A stretch of 64,000 nucleotides of DNA from Sclerurus mexicanus (taxonomy: Eukaryota; Chordata; Aves; Passeriformes; Furnariidae), in assembly GCA_013396755.1 (NCBI GenBank), contig VWZF01000445.1:4036516-4100515 (forward strand), given 5' to 3'. This document shows, in pieces, positions 23,169-35,475 of the stretch. The position numbers and the translations under genes were made by a program. Position 1 is the first letter of the stretch. Every line of letters starts with the position of its first letter. Under the pieces are notes generated by a model that was not told the DNA's origin, made no database searches, and saw only the letters and a program-made list of their open reading frames with translations.

Positions 23169-26100
23169 TAAATCTACTGATTTGAAAATTAACTGAGGAA
23201 AGAAAAAAGAAAAAAAGCAACCATAACAAACACAAAACAAACAATGAACAAAGGAAAAGTCCAAGAAAATACATTCTTTTATGAAGAGATGGGAAAAAAC
23301 AACAGGATAACAAGAGTGACTGAAAAACAACTAATGACACGCAGTGTGATTCAGAAAAATAGTTGTATCAAAAAGTGGTTCTGAAGTTGTGAACAGCTTG
23401 TTTTGCCCTCTAGCTCATTTTATTTTGACTCTGCGAGCCATTCATCATCCTCCCTTCATCAATTCATTTCCCTCAATAACTGGTAGTTTCTTCTATGACT
23501 AATATATTTTATGTCTTTGAATTATTTTCTACTTAATCCTCTAGCTATGGTGAGTTATTCATTCTTTAATTCAGAGTCTGTACAGTCAGAAGAGGTCATA
23601 AGTCAGCTAAATCCTTGAAGTGCTGAGCCCATCATGCTGGTAACCAGGAGGAGCAGAAGCTTGGCCAGTGTTCATAGAAATTGCATTCTACCTTTCCAGG
23701 ATCAAGCTAGTCCCTAGTTTCCATTTTACATCCTGTTATATCATGGTTGTTAACTGCATTACTTAAAGACCTAAATCGGTGGAAAGTTCTCTCAGTGCTT
23801 AATTTTAAACATCTGGTAATTTTGCTTGAATTCAAGAAATCTGCCCTGAGCACAACGTGTGAAAGGTTTGCATGTTAGAGAACGTGCCTTTCTGATTCTT
23901 ACATTAAATGAAACTTATCTCTATCAATTCTCCTCTTCATCATAACCTAGCAATTTAGTCCTGTAATACCTAAATTCAAACCAAACTATTCAAATAGATT
24001 TGGATACTTGGCTTGGTCTATTCTTACCTTCTTGGCTGTACTTCTGGTGTCAGTTATTTTCGCCAGCAAAATTAAGAAAATCTGCCTGTCTTATTGGTTT
24101 CTTTCTGCCCAAGCTTCATGTAGTGGGGACAGATGGGAACTGCAAAAAGAGGATCTTAGAACAAAAGAATGCAGAAGAAGCATTCTGCATTGACTTGCAT
24201 AATTGCAATCATTACATCACTGGACCAGTCTGTTACTTAGAATTCAGAACTGAAGAAACACTACAATATATTCCGTATGAAAGAACACTGATAAGTTAGA
24301 GACCTAATCAATTTTGGTTTCTTTCCCATTGTCTGTACTTCTGTGACAGTAGATTGTGTCCAGCCAGGCCTAACTGAAACTAACTCAAGACAATTTGTCT
24401 TACCACAATACAGAGTAGGCTTTTTATTCCTTAAATAAAAATTTCATCAGCAAACAAAAACATCTGGGCCATTTTTCAGGTAGTGGGCAGTAATATGTCC
24501 CTGTCATTACTGGATAAAGAGAAACATAGACTGTGTCATGCATCACTTTTGAAGTGAGGCTACAGTGTCCACTGTCTCAAACACCTTAAGTGTAGTCATA
24601 GAGAGACTAGGAATAGTCACATGTTATTTCAGCAAGGCTTCTATTGCCCATTATCCACTGACTTTTTTTTTATTATTTTTATTATTATTCCTGTACTAAA
24701 TAATGAGCAGGAGAAGCCTTTTCTCCAGAAAATGAGATAAGGCTGTGCAGATGTGGTTGGACTGTGTCATTTTAAAGTAAACAGGAGGCAATGTTTCCTG
24801 ATATACAACAGCTGACTGATATCAGTTCTATTTGCTATCATTGCTAGAAGAATGATCTATTAGGACTTCTTCTTCCCCTAGAGAAGCTTAAGTTAAAACT
24901 TCAAGGACACTTTCAAATAGACTGTAATAGTTCAGATATTCTTATCGGAAGCACATTATGAAATGGTGCTTTCTCTTGCTTTTCCTACAAGCCTATGAGG
25001 TTTTTCTCATAACATCAGCAAAGAAAGGGCAAATTCTATACACATAAGTGCAAAAGCAGCATTACCAAGCTGCACGGTGCTAGCATATAGACAGCTGCAG
25101 ATGACTTTGCACCTTTTCCAAGTACCCAGCCTTCTCAACCTATTGTCTGCAAGTTATCTGTGGAAATTCTATTTGTAGAGAAGAATTTGTCCGTATCCCA
25201 GTGATAGCTGCAGCACATTCATGGAGAATAATATGCTGCATAAAATACAATGAGCTTGTGGTCTTAGTGATGAGGCTAGCAATATTTAGAAAAAAAATAT
25301 TCAGCATGGCCAGGAGAGGGTAAATAGCTTAGTTGCTGTGTGAAGATGATATAAAATCAGTCTATTCTTAATCAAACTGACATATCCTGCTAAGACTGTA
25401 GTCTCTTCTGTTATTGGAAAATAATATATGATAGTTAAAACTGTATCTGCTTTTTTTATGTTATTAAAACCAATTTTATCCACCAGCTCAGGAATCAGAA
25501 TTTAAGCAACAGAATAGGCAAGTAAATTCTTATTACATGTTAGAGCCACTTCAATTTTTTTTGTCCATTCACACTGCATGAACTGTGCACAAAATCACTG
25601 TTTTTTTCTGATTAACTTGCACAACTTCCTTGTTGAATCCCACCCCATCCATTATTTTTATGACACAGTTCTCTGAGTGAATTTTTCAGTTCTGTTTCCT
25701 TGAAATTCACCTTTTGGTATACCTGCTTTTGTGATGATCATTGGACAATGGAAGTGCACTGCACCACAGAGCATAGAGACAGGTAAGGTGAAGAGAAACA
25801 TGTTAAAGTTCCAAACTGATTGAACAAGATAATGTTTCAGTGCATTATCAACACTATTTTTAGTTGTCAGTCTAATGGTTTCAAGTACACCACACAGACA
25901 TACACTGTCATATGCACTTATACTGTGTCGTGTTGGGAAGATAAAAGAGCAAAGGTTCAGGGATTTAAAGTACACAGTAGTCTGATATATTGCTTTATCG
26001 AAAAGCAATCACTCAAGGCGGAGGCATTTTTTATTGCAACTATGGTACTAATAATTTGCAATACGTTATAAATTCATGTGGTAATTCACAGACATGTAAA

Positions 26101-27442
26101 AGTGTTGTTGGTAATATTGTGATTTGGCTTTTTCCCTGTAACTCACTAACGAAAAACGGTATCCAACATCCACTTCTTTTTTTTTACTCAGTTTCCTTGC
26201 TTTCCTTGACATAGTGATGGTATGGAAAGTTTTTGATTTTATTTTTCTGAGATTCAAAATGGTTATATTTCATTCAAGACCATAGCCAGAACAGATTTAC
26301 TTCTGTCTCAGTCTCTATGCTTTGACTCTCTGGTAAACAAAAATGAAACCCAAAAATGTTTACAACTTGGTACACCTAAGTAAGAGGAAACAGAAAAGCT
26401 TTTGACCTTTAGAAACACAATGTACCTTATTCAGAAAGCAAAGAACAGTGAGAAGCCAAGTGTTCTTTTCACTAGAAACACTCTTCTGAAATTATTTCAT
26501 AGTTACAAAATTTGAAGAGATACCAAGGACAATAGAAATGTAATGTTTCTCAGCGGAAAAAAAAAGGCATTGTTTAACAAAAATGCTGGCAGTGCAAAGA
26601 AGCAATTCAAGAAACTCAGAATAATATGTTAATTTTATTTCCCTCTTGTGCTTTTCTAGTGGTACCTTTATTTATTTCTGTTTACCACCTGTTTCATCCT
26701 TCTGCTTACCATTAGATGCTTTATTAGTTTTTCCACGTGTTAATGGTTCTCTAGCTAATCACCATCCTAAAGCATGAAGTAAGAGGTTTTGGCTATTTTT
26801 TGTTTCTGATATTTTTTTCTTCATACAAAGAAAATGAAAATTATGAATATACAAACTGAAAGTGTTATAACTGTTACCTTGATTATAAAGGTCCACTTAG
26901 TTGCCTTAAGAATATAAATATGACACTATAAATTTTGAATTTTAGATCTAACATTCTACTGCACTGTAGGAAACATGAACCCTGTGATATTACATGATTT
27001 AACAGTAAAGGAAGATGTGATATTATATAGCTCATGTTAGAATTGCAAAGAATTGAAAAGAAATTATATTTCCAAATTAGCACTTTATTTAAAAGTATAG
27101 TCTGGAATATAACAAAATGGGATTATTCTCCCAGTGAATGAAATATTAACTTTGATTAACTTTGTGTTGCTGTACCACTTAATCCTTGATATTGACCTAC
27201 TTCTGCCTTTAATCATTTGAAAAAGTTATTGCATTGAGACATATGTCCTTGTTGTTTGAAGAAAAAAATGTCATGTTGTAGGCTGTGATTAAAATAAATC
27301 GCATTTACTGAAAATTTTAGCTTCACTGTGTTAACTCCTTATGAGCTTGCAAGGAGGCTTGCAAGCAGCAGCTTATTTTAAGCTGCTAACAAGTCTAAAT
27401 TAAGGTTGTGTTCAATAAAAACATACTGATAGAATTAGATGA

Positions 27443-27670
27443 CATGCTGGCAGAGCACTGGTGTAGGACAGTGGATGTCTCTGCTCGTTTCGCAGCTCAG
27501 ACAGCAGATACTGTGACTGACCTTGGATAAAGTCTGTCTCAGACTTCAATTCCCCGCCTGCAAAAGGGGACTAATATCTTCCTACCACAGAGGCATGTTT
27601 TGAAAATAATGCTTATTCATGACAGTGAGACAGTTACTCAGTGAGACTTATATAAATACTTGATAGTTTC
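27443..27670 (+). mobile_element. Ancient MIR-type SINE, near full length
   Basis: Old tRNA-derived SINE recognisable along its length: CAGAGCACTGGTGTAGGACA (head), GACTGACCTTGGATAAAGTC (core, compare TGTGACCTTGGGCAAGTC), CTGCAAAAGGGGACTAATAT (compare CTGTAAAATGGGGATAATA), CTACCACAGAGG, and a tail TTATATAAATACTTGATAG. Divergence is high, as expected of an insertion that predates birds. Ends are approximate. Confidence 0.75.
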
Positions 27671-30600
27671 ACCAGCTGCAATGCTTTGCAGTGGCACAAA
27701 TTATGAACAGCATGCCTGGGAAGGAGGGGTTCTACTTACCAGAACAGGTTGCTTGCTCACATACAGCACCTCAGAGCATGCCTGAATTCCAGCTCTATCA
27801 TCTATTCATGCTATTCTTTTCCTCCTCCCCGCTTTTTTCTCTTTGATGTTGTCAAGTTGTATTTGAATTTACTCTCACTGATGGTTTTCTAAGTCTGTAA
27901 ATTAAGACTGACCAATAAACCCCTACAATGGAATAAGGCACAGGGGAGACGGGCAAGGAGACGTTCCTATGAAGCTCAGGGAATAATGTCGGGTTTGACT
28001 GACTACAGCTGTTGTACAGAAGGTGACTTATCTCAGCACCAAGGGGACCAGAGGGAGGCCTTTGTTTTAGGCAAACAGCTGTCAACAGTTGAGTGGATCA
28101 ACAGCAGTGAGCTCATTAAAAGAGTGGGAATGTGTCCCTGAGTTAGGCAGACCAGCATGGGGAGGAGTGAATACCTGACTTAGCCCAACACAGAGTATAA
28201 AAACTGAAAAACCAACAAAAGAATTTCAAAGATAGCAACAGGCTTGAACTGGCTTCAATCTATATATCATTTCCTTGTGACTGGGGATGCTGGTACTGTG
28301 GTGGTGAGCACATTCTGAAGACCAGTAATGGGAATCCCACTGATATATGATGGAATCATATATATTGCAATTGCTATATATGCATTTTGCTAAGTGCAAT
28401 TTACATTTGTATTGTGTTATGCAATGTGTTTTGTATCACTCTGATAAATCAGAAATGTAACATAATCTTTAAATAAGTACATTTGATATCAAATACTGCA
28501 CTCTATGCATGGAGTATCTGAAAGAACCTCATGAGACAATATTGGGCTTGGTCTCTACTTCACATTCAGCTTCTGAAACATGTAGAAGACAGTGGTGGCT
28601 AGTGTAAGTGACTAAAACTAAACTTTGAAGTAAGTACTTTGAAGTAAGCCTTTTAATAGGCATGAGTTAACAATTTTGATGTCCGAACACAATGACTTTT
28701 TTTAATATGCAAGTTTTCTCTTTTGTTTTCAAAGCACTTCTCTAAGCATACCAAAGCTTTTAGCTGCTATACAGACTCCATCTTCTGGCAACTCTGCTTT
28801 TCCTCATGTTTTCCACGGTAAGCACCTTGTAGAACAACTGCAAGGAGATCAGAGTTGCTATTGTTGGCAATAAGAAAGTTTCAGTTGTGTATAAAATGTA
28901 AGTGGTTGTAATAATATCGGCCTCTGCTGGTACATCATCTTAAGGAGGTGTTCCATACAAGGGCCAATTATAAAAATGTATTATTTAAACCTAAATATTA
29001 CCACACTGCAGAGTTAAATGGTACTTCAAAATTTATTTCAGGTTGTGTTACTAGCTTCTGATCACCAAAATAATCCCAAATAGGATAAGGAGGATAAGGA
29101 TTTGCATTGTATTTAAAAACAGCATAGAAGGGCAACTATTAGCAGCTTCTTGTGATAACAGTTCTTGTGTGGACTTCAAAATATAAGAGTATGTCTTTGT
29201 AGAGTACACTGCAAACAGGAACTACAAGTGTTACACTTTGTGTTTGATTAAGAATTGCCAACAGTTTTAAGAATCCTCTCTTACTACTAAGGCCATGTAC
29301 AAACTGGTCTGTCAGTATGGGTCAGAAAGGACCCACAGCAGAAAGAAGTGAAGTGGGAAGGAAGGAAATGCAACTTTTCCAAGATATTTTTCACTTTACT
29401 GACATTAGACATGAACAGTCTTTTTTTGTCAAATGTTTCTAGGCTAACAAATAATTTGTTTGAACCTAGGACTTTGTCTGAAGGCTGAAATTCACAAGTT
29501 TCATAGTGGGTTTCTAACTGGAACTGTGATCCCAAACTATGCACTAGTAATCCCTAAAGAAGAGCACGCATGACTTATGGAAAACTCTGTTACTGATCTT
29601 TATAAATGTTTGGTTTTCATTAAGTTTTCTTTTTAAGCATTACAAGCAAATCCAGATGGAATTCAAGTCTTGAGACAGACAAAGGTGAAAAACAATGTGC
29701 CAAGATGCCTATGAGGGCTGTAAATGAAGCTGAAAAGGGACAGTCTCTCCAGATCCCTTTATTGTCTGGTATTATAAATTTTTCTCCTGTCTTTGAGCCA
29801 CAGTTTTCTTACAGCAATAGTTAGACAAAAGATATGATAGGTTACTGTGATGTCTGTGGTTTACACTGACCATGAGCTGCCAGTAGCAAAAAGGAAAAGT
29901 TTGGACTGAAACATTTTAAGTGGTTATGTTAAAAATTTCTACTGTTTAATATTGCCATACTGTGTCTGGATGGAACTTATGAGTATTTTCCCCTTGGACT
30001 GTATGCTTACAATTTGAAAATATTCAGTGGACTTTCTGGAGAAAGAATAGTTCAAGCTGCAACTCTGTTATAAAGAAAGACTACATCAAAAATAAGTGAG
30101 CTCAACAGCTCAGTTCCATGTGCATTTGATCACAGCTGCAAAGAGCTGAGTACTAAACTTAATCTTGCACTGCTTTTAACTCCTAATAGTGCTTTCAGAA
30201 TTGCATATCTGTCAAAGAATATGAGGTCTACTACTTTGATGGCCCTAGGCATTCCCTAAATTCTTATCAGTCTCATAATTCACACCTTTTGACACTCATC
30301 AAAGCAGGTTAAAAGAGAGCAGTATTTGCACAGCAGGTTCTTATGTGGCAGTCAAAAATACTGTTAGTTCACTGAAAAAGGTACAGATCTAAGGAAAATA
30401 TAATATTAAGAGAGAGTAGTAGAAATTGAGTAAAGTATAAAAAACAATGCAAATAACTAATTGAATAAGATTTTACTGAAAATCAAGATGTATTCTGTCT
30501 GAATACACTGGTTTCAGAATTTAATTTTGAAATTCCACAAAACTGGACTAAACTTGGATCCGGGGTTCTAACTGCTTCCCATAATGTAGTTAAGGTTCTC

Positions 30601-33600
30601 AATATGAAATAGGGTATTTTAGCACAGTGCAATTTTAACACATCTCATGGTTTAACACAGGAAGAGTTAATCAGGGCACTGACTTCATTATCTCTGATAT
30701 CACTACAAGAGCAGCATAATTGTATTGGTAGGAGTCTGCCAAGAAGCAGATTGAAAAGCCATACTATCAAAAACATCACTGATTTCATTGTGTAAGGTAC
30801 TTCACTTAGAGATATTTGGGGTATATATGTGCACAGAATTTCATTTTCCTGTGCTCTAGAGTTTCTGAAGAACATGACCAGATTTTTCCTCAAATTATAG
30901 GGACATGTGGATTAAGATCTGCCCTAATGAAAGTGTCTACAAACTGCTAAGGAAAAAGACTTTCTAGTTGATTAAATTAGTAAATAGCCCGTCTTTTGTA
31001 GATAAGGAGTATGTTCCTTAAAATTTTTCTTGGATGTGGTTAGTTTAATTCTGTCTATTTCAACAGTAATTATGATGAAATATTAGAGATAAGAAATCTT
31101 AGTTTCCTTAGGGAATTTACAGAGAAATATTATATGTAAAAAGAACTTTATATTATTTCGGCCAAATGGAGTTGTAGGATCTTTTTATTTTAACTGTAAA
31201 ATTTTATGCAGACAAAAAAAAATAATTTGGGAAGGCGTAGGTCTTGAAATTACACAAAGAGTTTGTTAGTATTCTGTACTTTTTACTTCAAGAGTTACTC
31301 TACTGTTGTTATGTTTGTTTCACAAAGATACTACAATAGCATGCCTGGTCGACCTTAACTTAACTGTAGATGACTAGAAACGCATAGCTAATTGCTTCTT
31401 TCTGTCAAGGTCAGGAAAATCTTAATTTGGAACCATTGAGGGAGAAAGTTTTTTAACCAACAAGTTCAACATAATAGAGTATCCTCAGCCTCACATTACC
31501 AAGAGCTTTCCACAGTACACAAGGGCAAGCTGACCTCATCTTTCTTGTGGAAAACTTGTTGCCAGTTTACACTTTTTATCATTTGAGGAGTGCATGTGCG
31601 CTGCTGCATGGTAAACCTGATTTTCCCCTTTTTCCAGTGCCTATGTTTTGAATGCTTTTGCTTCCTTGGCACAGCCTGTCATGGGTATGCTGATCTCAGC
31701 CTATTTATGCACACACAAAGGTGCAGCAGCAAACTTGCATGTAAAGCTTTAATGAGGTTTTTGAAAGTTTTAAATCTGAGCCATCCTTTAAGTGTTTAAC
31801 CTGTGATACTGTGTAATTTTGCTTGGATGGAAACTGTGGATTTTAAAAAGAAAAGGTAAGGGAGGGCAGAAAAATCATATGGGAAGTATCAGATTTCCTG
31901 AACTGTTAAGAGATACTGGCTTCATACAGGTGTAGATGTCATGTATACATTCAATAATGTATCTCTTCTGATGCACTTTCTACATGATCCAAAGGAGGTG
32001 TTGCACTGAATGTCTGTTTTTGTAACGGGAGTAAGAGGCAGGAGGTTCCAAATTATGATAGCCAATACAAGGCAGTTTACCACAGTACAGTTTCTTGATG
32101 TGTTATATTCCCCATAGAATACAAATGTGTGATCCTTATTGTTTCTACTCAGATAATTTTTTTCTACAAAGCAATCTTCAAAGAAATTGCATTATCAGTA
32201 AGAAAAAATTGTGATATTGTAATGAAATCAGTGATATTTTTGAGGTAATAAAGTAAACAAATTCATTTTAATTGACTTGTTTGTTCATAATTTCTTGCTG
32301 TGACTTGAAGTGAAAAAAGTCACTTTATTTCTAGTGTGTTCTGGGGTTTTCTTCTATCATTCTCCCTATTGGGTCCATCAGTGTTTGACTGCAGGTGAGA
32401 AGAAAAGTAAAAGCAGTTGTTTCAATGAGAAAACACATTCAGAGGACAGATTCAAGGCCCCTCTTTGAAGCTACAGATCAGTCTTTTCTTGAAGGGAATG
32501 TGTTTTCCTACATGTCTATAGACTGTTACTTTAAAAATCATTTTTGTCCATATATTAATTGACATACTTATTTTCTGGAACTTTCAAGTGACAATTTTCA
32601 AATTGCACTCTCACTTTTCAATTTTCTTCATACCATGCACATCAACTAAAATGCAAATTTTGATCCATTTGCCTTGCCCAGGATGCTATGAATAAATATT
32701 TACTATCTTTGGCTTGCTTATCCTCTTTAAAAATCTAGCTTCATTGAATTACTGATGCTATTCCATTCCTTCCTAACTTAGTTTTGGTGACAGTTATGCA
32801 TCCACTATTCTCCTTTCTTTTTAACTTAAACAGCTCTGTCAGTTCAATTTATTGATCACATTTCTTAAGGAACAGCTTGTTCTCTGATACCAATGAACAA
32901 GCCATCCCTAATAGTTCAGAAACATTCAAAATAGTATATAGGCAAAATAAATGTCAAATTTAAAGATGGTATTTGAAATATATTTTGCTTTCCTGTATAC
33001 ACATTCTTTCACAATGATTTAGTTGTTTTTTTCTAGCCTTGTAGTATATGTCTTTGCATGCCACTTTTTTGAAAAATGCTTCAAGAGAGTGCTGTAGTAT
33101 GTGCTTCTGCAAATATTAAGCAGAAAATCAAGAGAGGAAAAGTATAGTACAGCTGAAAATAATATTACCTCAGCTGTGCCTTCCACCATCACAGGTGCTA
33201 TTATTAAAGGCAATACTGTATTTATTTATCTTAGAGAGCTCGTTTGACATCCAATTCAGAAAGATAAAAAAAACAACAACAATGACAAAAAGGTGGAAGA
33301 AACTTAATACAGCAGTTCAGTCAGTATTTCAGTTTAATAAATTCAACTCAATATCCCCACAGACTGTGTTTGCATTGCAGAGTGGTTTTGGATTGTGCAA
33401 AGTGGACCAAAACGTTATCCCCAGAAATGTATCCAATGCTCTCCAACTGCTAATGGGATTGGTTCAACAGACCAGGCTGGAGTTAACCCAAAGGAAAACC
33501 CCTGGAATGCATATAGTATCATAGCACTGAATCCTCAGCACTGCTTTATTCTACACATTGGCTTCCACTGTGCTGCACTGCAGGACTTATTAATGTGGTT

Positions 33601-34489
33601 ACAGTGTGATTCTATTGCCCATCCATCCCTCACACAACTTTTCTAGCAGATCCCAGTAAGAGGTAGATGAGAAACAAAATTCTCTCAAGGAAAGGAAGGT
33701 TAAGACTACGTTTCAACAATTAAAATTCCCAGTGTGGAAGATGCTCTTGGAACTTCATTATATAAAGAACCCAGAGAGAAAAGGAGAACAAACTGGATCC
33801 CTGTGAGAGATGAATCAGCAGTAGGAGACAAGCCTTTAAAAAAGGAGAATTATTATGTGACCAGGCCAGAGTTCAGGAACAGATTGAACAGAAAACCATA
33901 GATATGCAGGTAGAAACCAGAAATGTCTTTGCTTTCACTCATATTTTGGGTTTGGACAGAATAAAGTTGTCAGAGGAATAAGACAGTCATAGAAGGGCAT
34001 GACTTCTCCTGCTTGCAGTGTTTTATTAGCAACATTAATCATCATGCAGAGTTTCTTACATATGTGTGTTAAAATCAATTTACCTCCTGTCGAGCAAGGT
34101 TTTGAATCAAAGGCTGGAACAAAAGTCTCATCATTTGTAGACATGGAGCTGATCACAGATATTACATATCCTTGTAAAACTAATCAGTCCCAGAGTACTT
34201 GTACTGCACTCGAGACCTCATGACAAAACCAAACAAGAAATAATTCTCTAAGAGAGCCAAGCTGACATCACTAGGACCTTCACAATATCATCAACCGACT
34301 GCTGTGTGAGACCAAGCACTTCCCATTGGTTGTTTCTGCAGAGTAAATCAAACTTGGATTATATGGAATGATCAACATGAAGATCAATTTTTTCTTTGTA
34401 GTTTTCCTGCCAAATATTGATGGATTAAGTTAAAGATTTTTTGGAACTACATGAATGTAACAGTTCTGGTTAAGTGGCCTTTAGTCCAG
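27671..34489. other. Upstream intergenic DNA, part 2
   Basis: AT-rich, with a 14-bp tandem duplication at 28623 and nothing else recognisable. Open frames are all under 110 codons and without domains. Confidence 0.55.
28623..28648 (+). repeat. Tandem duplication, 14-bp period
   Basis: CTTTGAAGTAAG at 28623-28634 is repeated exactly at 28637-28648. Confidence 0.9.
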
Positions 34490-34633
34490 CACAGCATTCT
34501 TACCCCTAATTTGAAGAGCTGGATTTGATGTGTAGACTAGTAAATGGGTAAGGAATTGGCTGGGAAGCTGCATCTGGAGAGCTACAATCAGCAGCTCAGT
34601 GTACAAGTGGAAACCAGTAACAAGTGGTGTCCC
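34490..34633 (+). mobile_element. CR1 LINE reverse-transcriptase fragment, 5' part (split by LTR)
   Basis: In one frame the DNA reads WVRNWLGSC, then KWKPVTSGVP, matching the CR1 RT block W-I-R-N-W-L...W-R-P-V-T-S-G-V-P-Q. The sequence stops at GTGTCCC (34633), where the LTR begins. The frame is broken elsewhere by stops, so this is a dead copy. The left edge, about 34490, is where similarity fades. Confidence 0.85.
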
Positions 34634-35323
34634 TGTGCTGGTTTAAAGATAAACCAGCAGTAGAAATGAACCCTACTCAAAAAGAGATTACAGATCAGAG
34701 TTACAATTTACTAAAAAGATTACAATAAATACAATCATACAGAGAAAAAAATGGTTTTAACACACAAAACACAGATGTAGAACCCAGCACCCTGGGACAT
34801 GAACAGAATGGTGTTTGTTGGCCTCTATGCTGAGTGCCATGTGCTCACCCTGAGTGTAAAATAAAAGGAAAGGAAACCTGTTGGTGAGGATGATGGTCAC
34901 AGTCCTGTTGAGGTTCTGGTCCTTCTTGGGATCCAACAAGTGGTACCAAAAGTCCCAAAACCTGAAGATTATCTATGCTCAGGTTCAGGTGGGAATGCCC
35001 AGGACCGCCCACAGGGTGGGAAGTTTCACAATGGGTGATTTACTCTATGAGTCATGGGATATTTTCAGAATCCTCGATGACCCATTAACAGACATGACCC
35101 CTGAGGCTGGGTGTGAAGGTGATGATGCCTCCCCAGAAGGAGTTATCACACCTGAGTCATTGGTGTGAAGATAGAAACATTTCCCTGCCTCGCAGGGTTC
35201 TTTAACACCCAGCTTGTAGACTGAGGTGTCATCAGTTCATCAGAAACAGTGTAACATGTAACAGTTCATCAGAAATTACACCCACACAAGGATAAGCTGC
35301 TCCCAGCCTCTGTAACCAGGACA
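34634..35323. mobile_element. Solo LTR (ERV), copy 1, inserted in CR1
   Basis: A 690-bp block beginning TGTGCTGGTTTAAAG and ending CCAGGACA (TG...CA ends), closely related to 39712-40460. It interrupts a CR1 reverse-transcriptase reading frame at GTGTCCC and is followed by ATACA before the CR1 continues with TCAAGGATCTGTGCTG. Those five bases sit where a 5-bp target duplication of GTCCC should be, but only two of five match, so the duplication has mutated or the end is imprecise. No gag, pol or env sequence remains. Relative to copy 2 it lacks about 30 bp near 35080 and about 60 bp near 35270, and it holds a duplicated CAGTTCATCAGAAA (35233-35246 and 35262-35275). Orientation is uncertain; the minus-strand start TGTCCTGGTTACAG looks like passerine LTR starts. 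Confidence 0.8.
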
Positions 35324-35328
35324 ATACA

Positions 35329-35475
35329 TCAAGGATCTGTGCTGTGATCAGCACTGCTTAACAGTTTCTTAAATGACAGAAATAGTGAGATTAAGTGCAC
35401 CCTTAGCAAGTTCACAGATGACACCATACTGAGGGGTGCAATTGGTACACTAATGGGAAGGGAAAGTGCAAAGGA
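35329..35475 (+). mobile_element. CR1 LINE reverse-transcriptase fragment, 3' part (split by LTR)
   Basis: Directly continues the fragment that ends at 34633: QGSVL, a TGA stop, then SALLNSFLNDRNSEIKCTLS and KFTDDTILRGAIGTLMGRES. The F-A-D-D catalytic box of CR1 reverse transcriptase appears here as FTDD. One in-frame stop and the missing flanks make it non-functional. Similarity ends near 35475. Confidence 0.88.

Larger units (their letters stand above)
10331..27440. other. Upstream intergenic DNA, part 1
   Basis: About 17 kb of AT-rich sequence upstream of NR0B1 with no coding exon, RNA gene or identifiable mobile element apart from simple repeats. The longest open frame, 18648-19058 plus (136 codons), has no domain, no flanking splice signals I trust and no repeat identity. 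Undetected enhancers or very old repeats are possible. Confidence 0.55.

Noticed and set aside
34881..35168. 95-codon plus-strand frame
   Set aside because: Lies wholly inside solo LTR copy 1, which does not encode protein; the related LTR copy has indels that break it.
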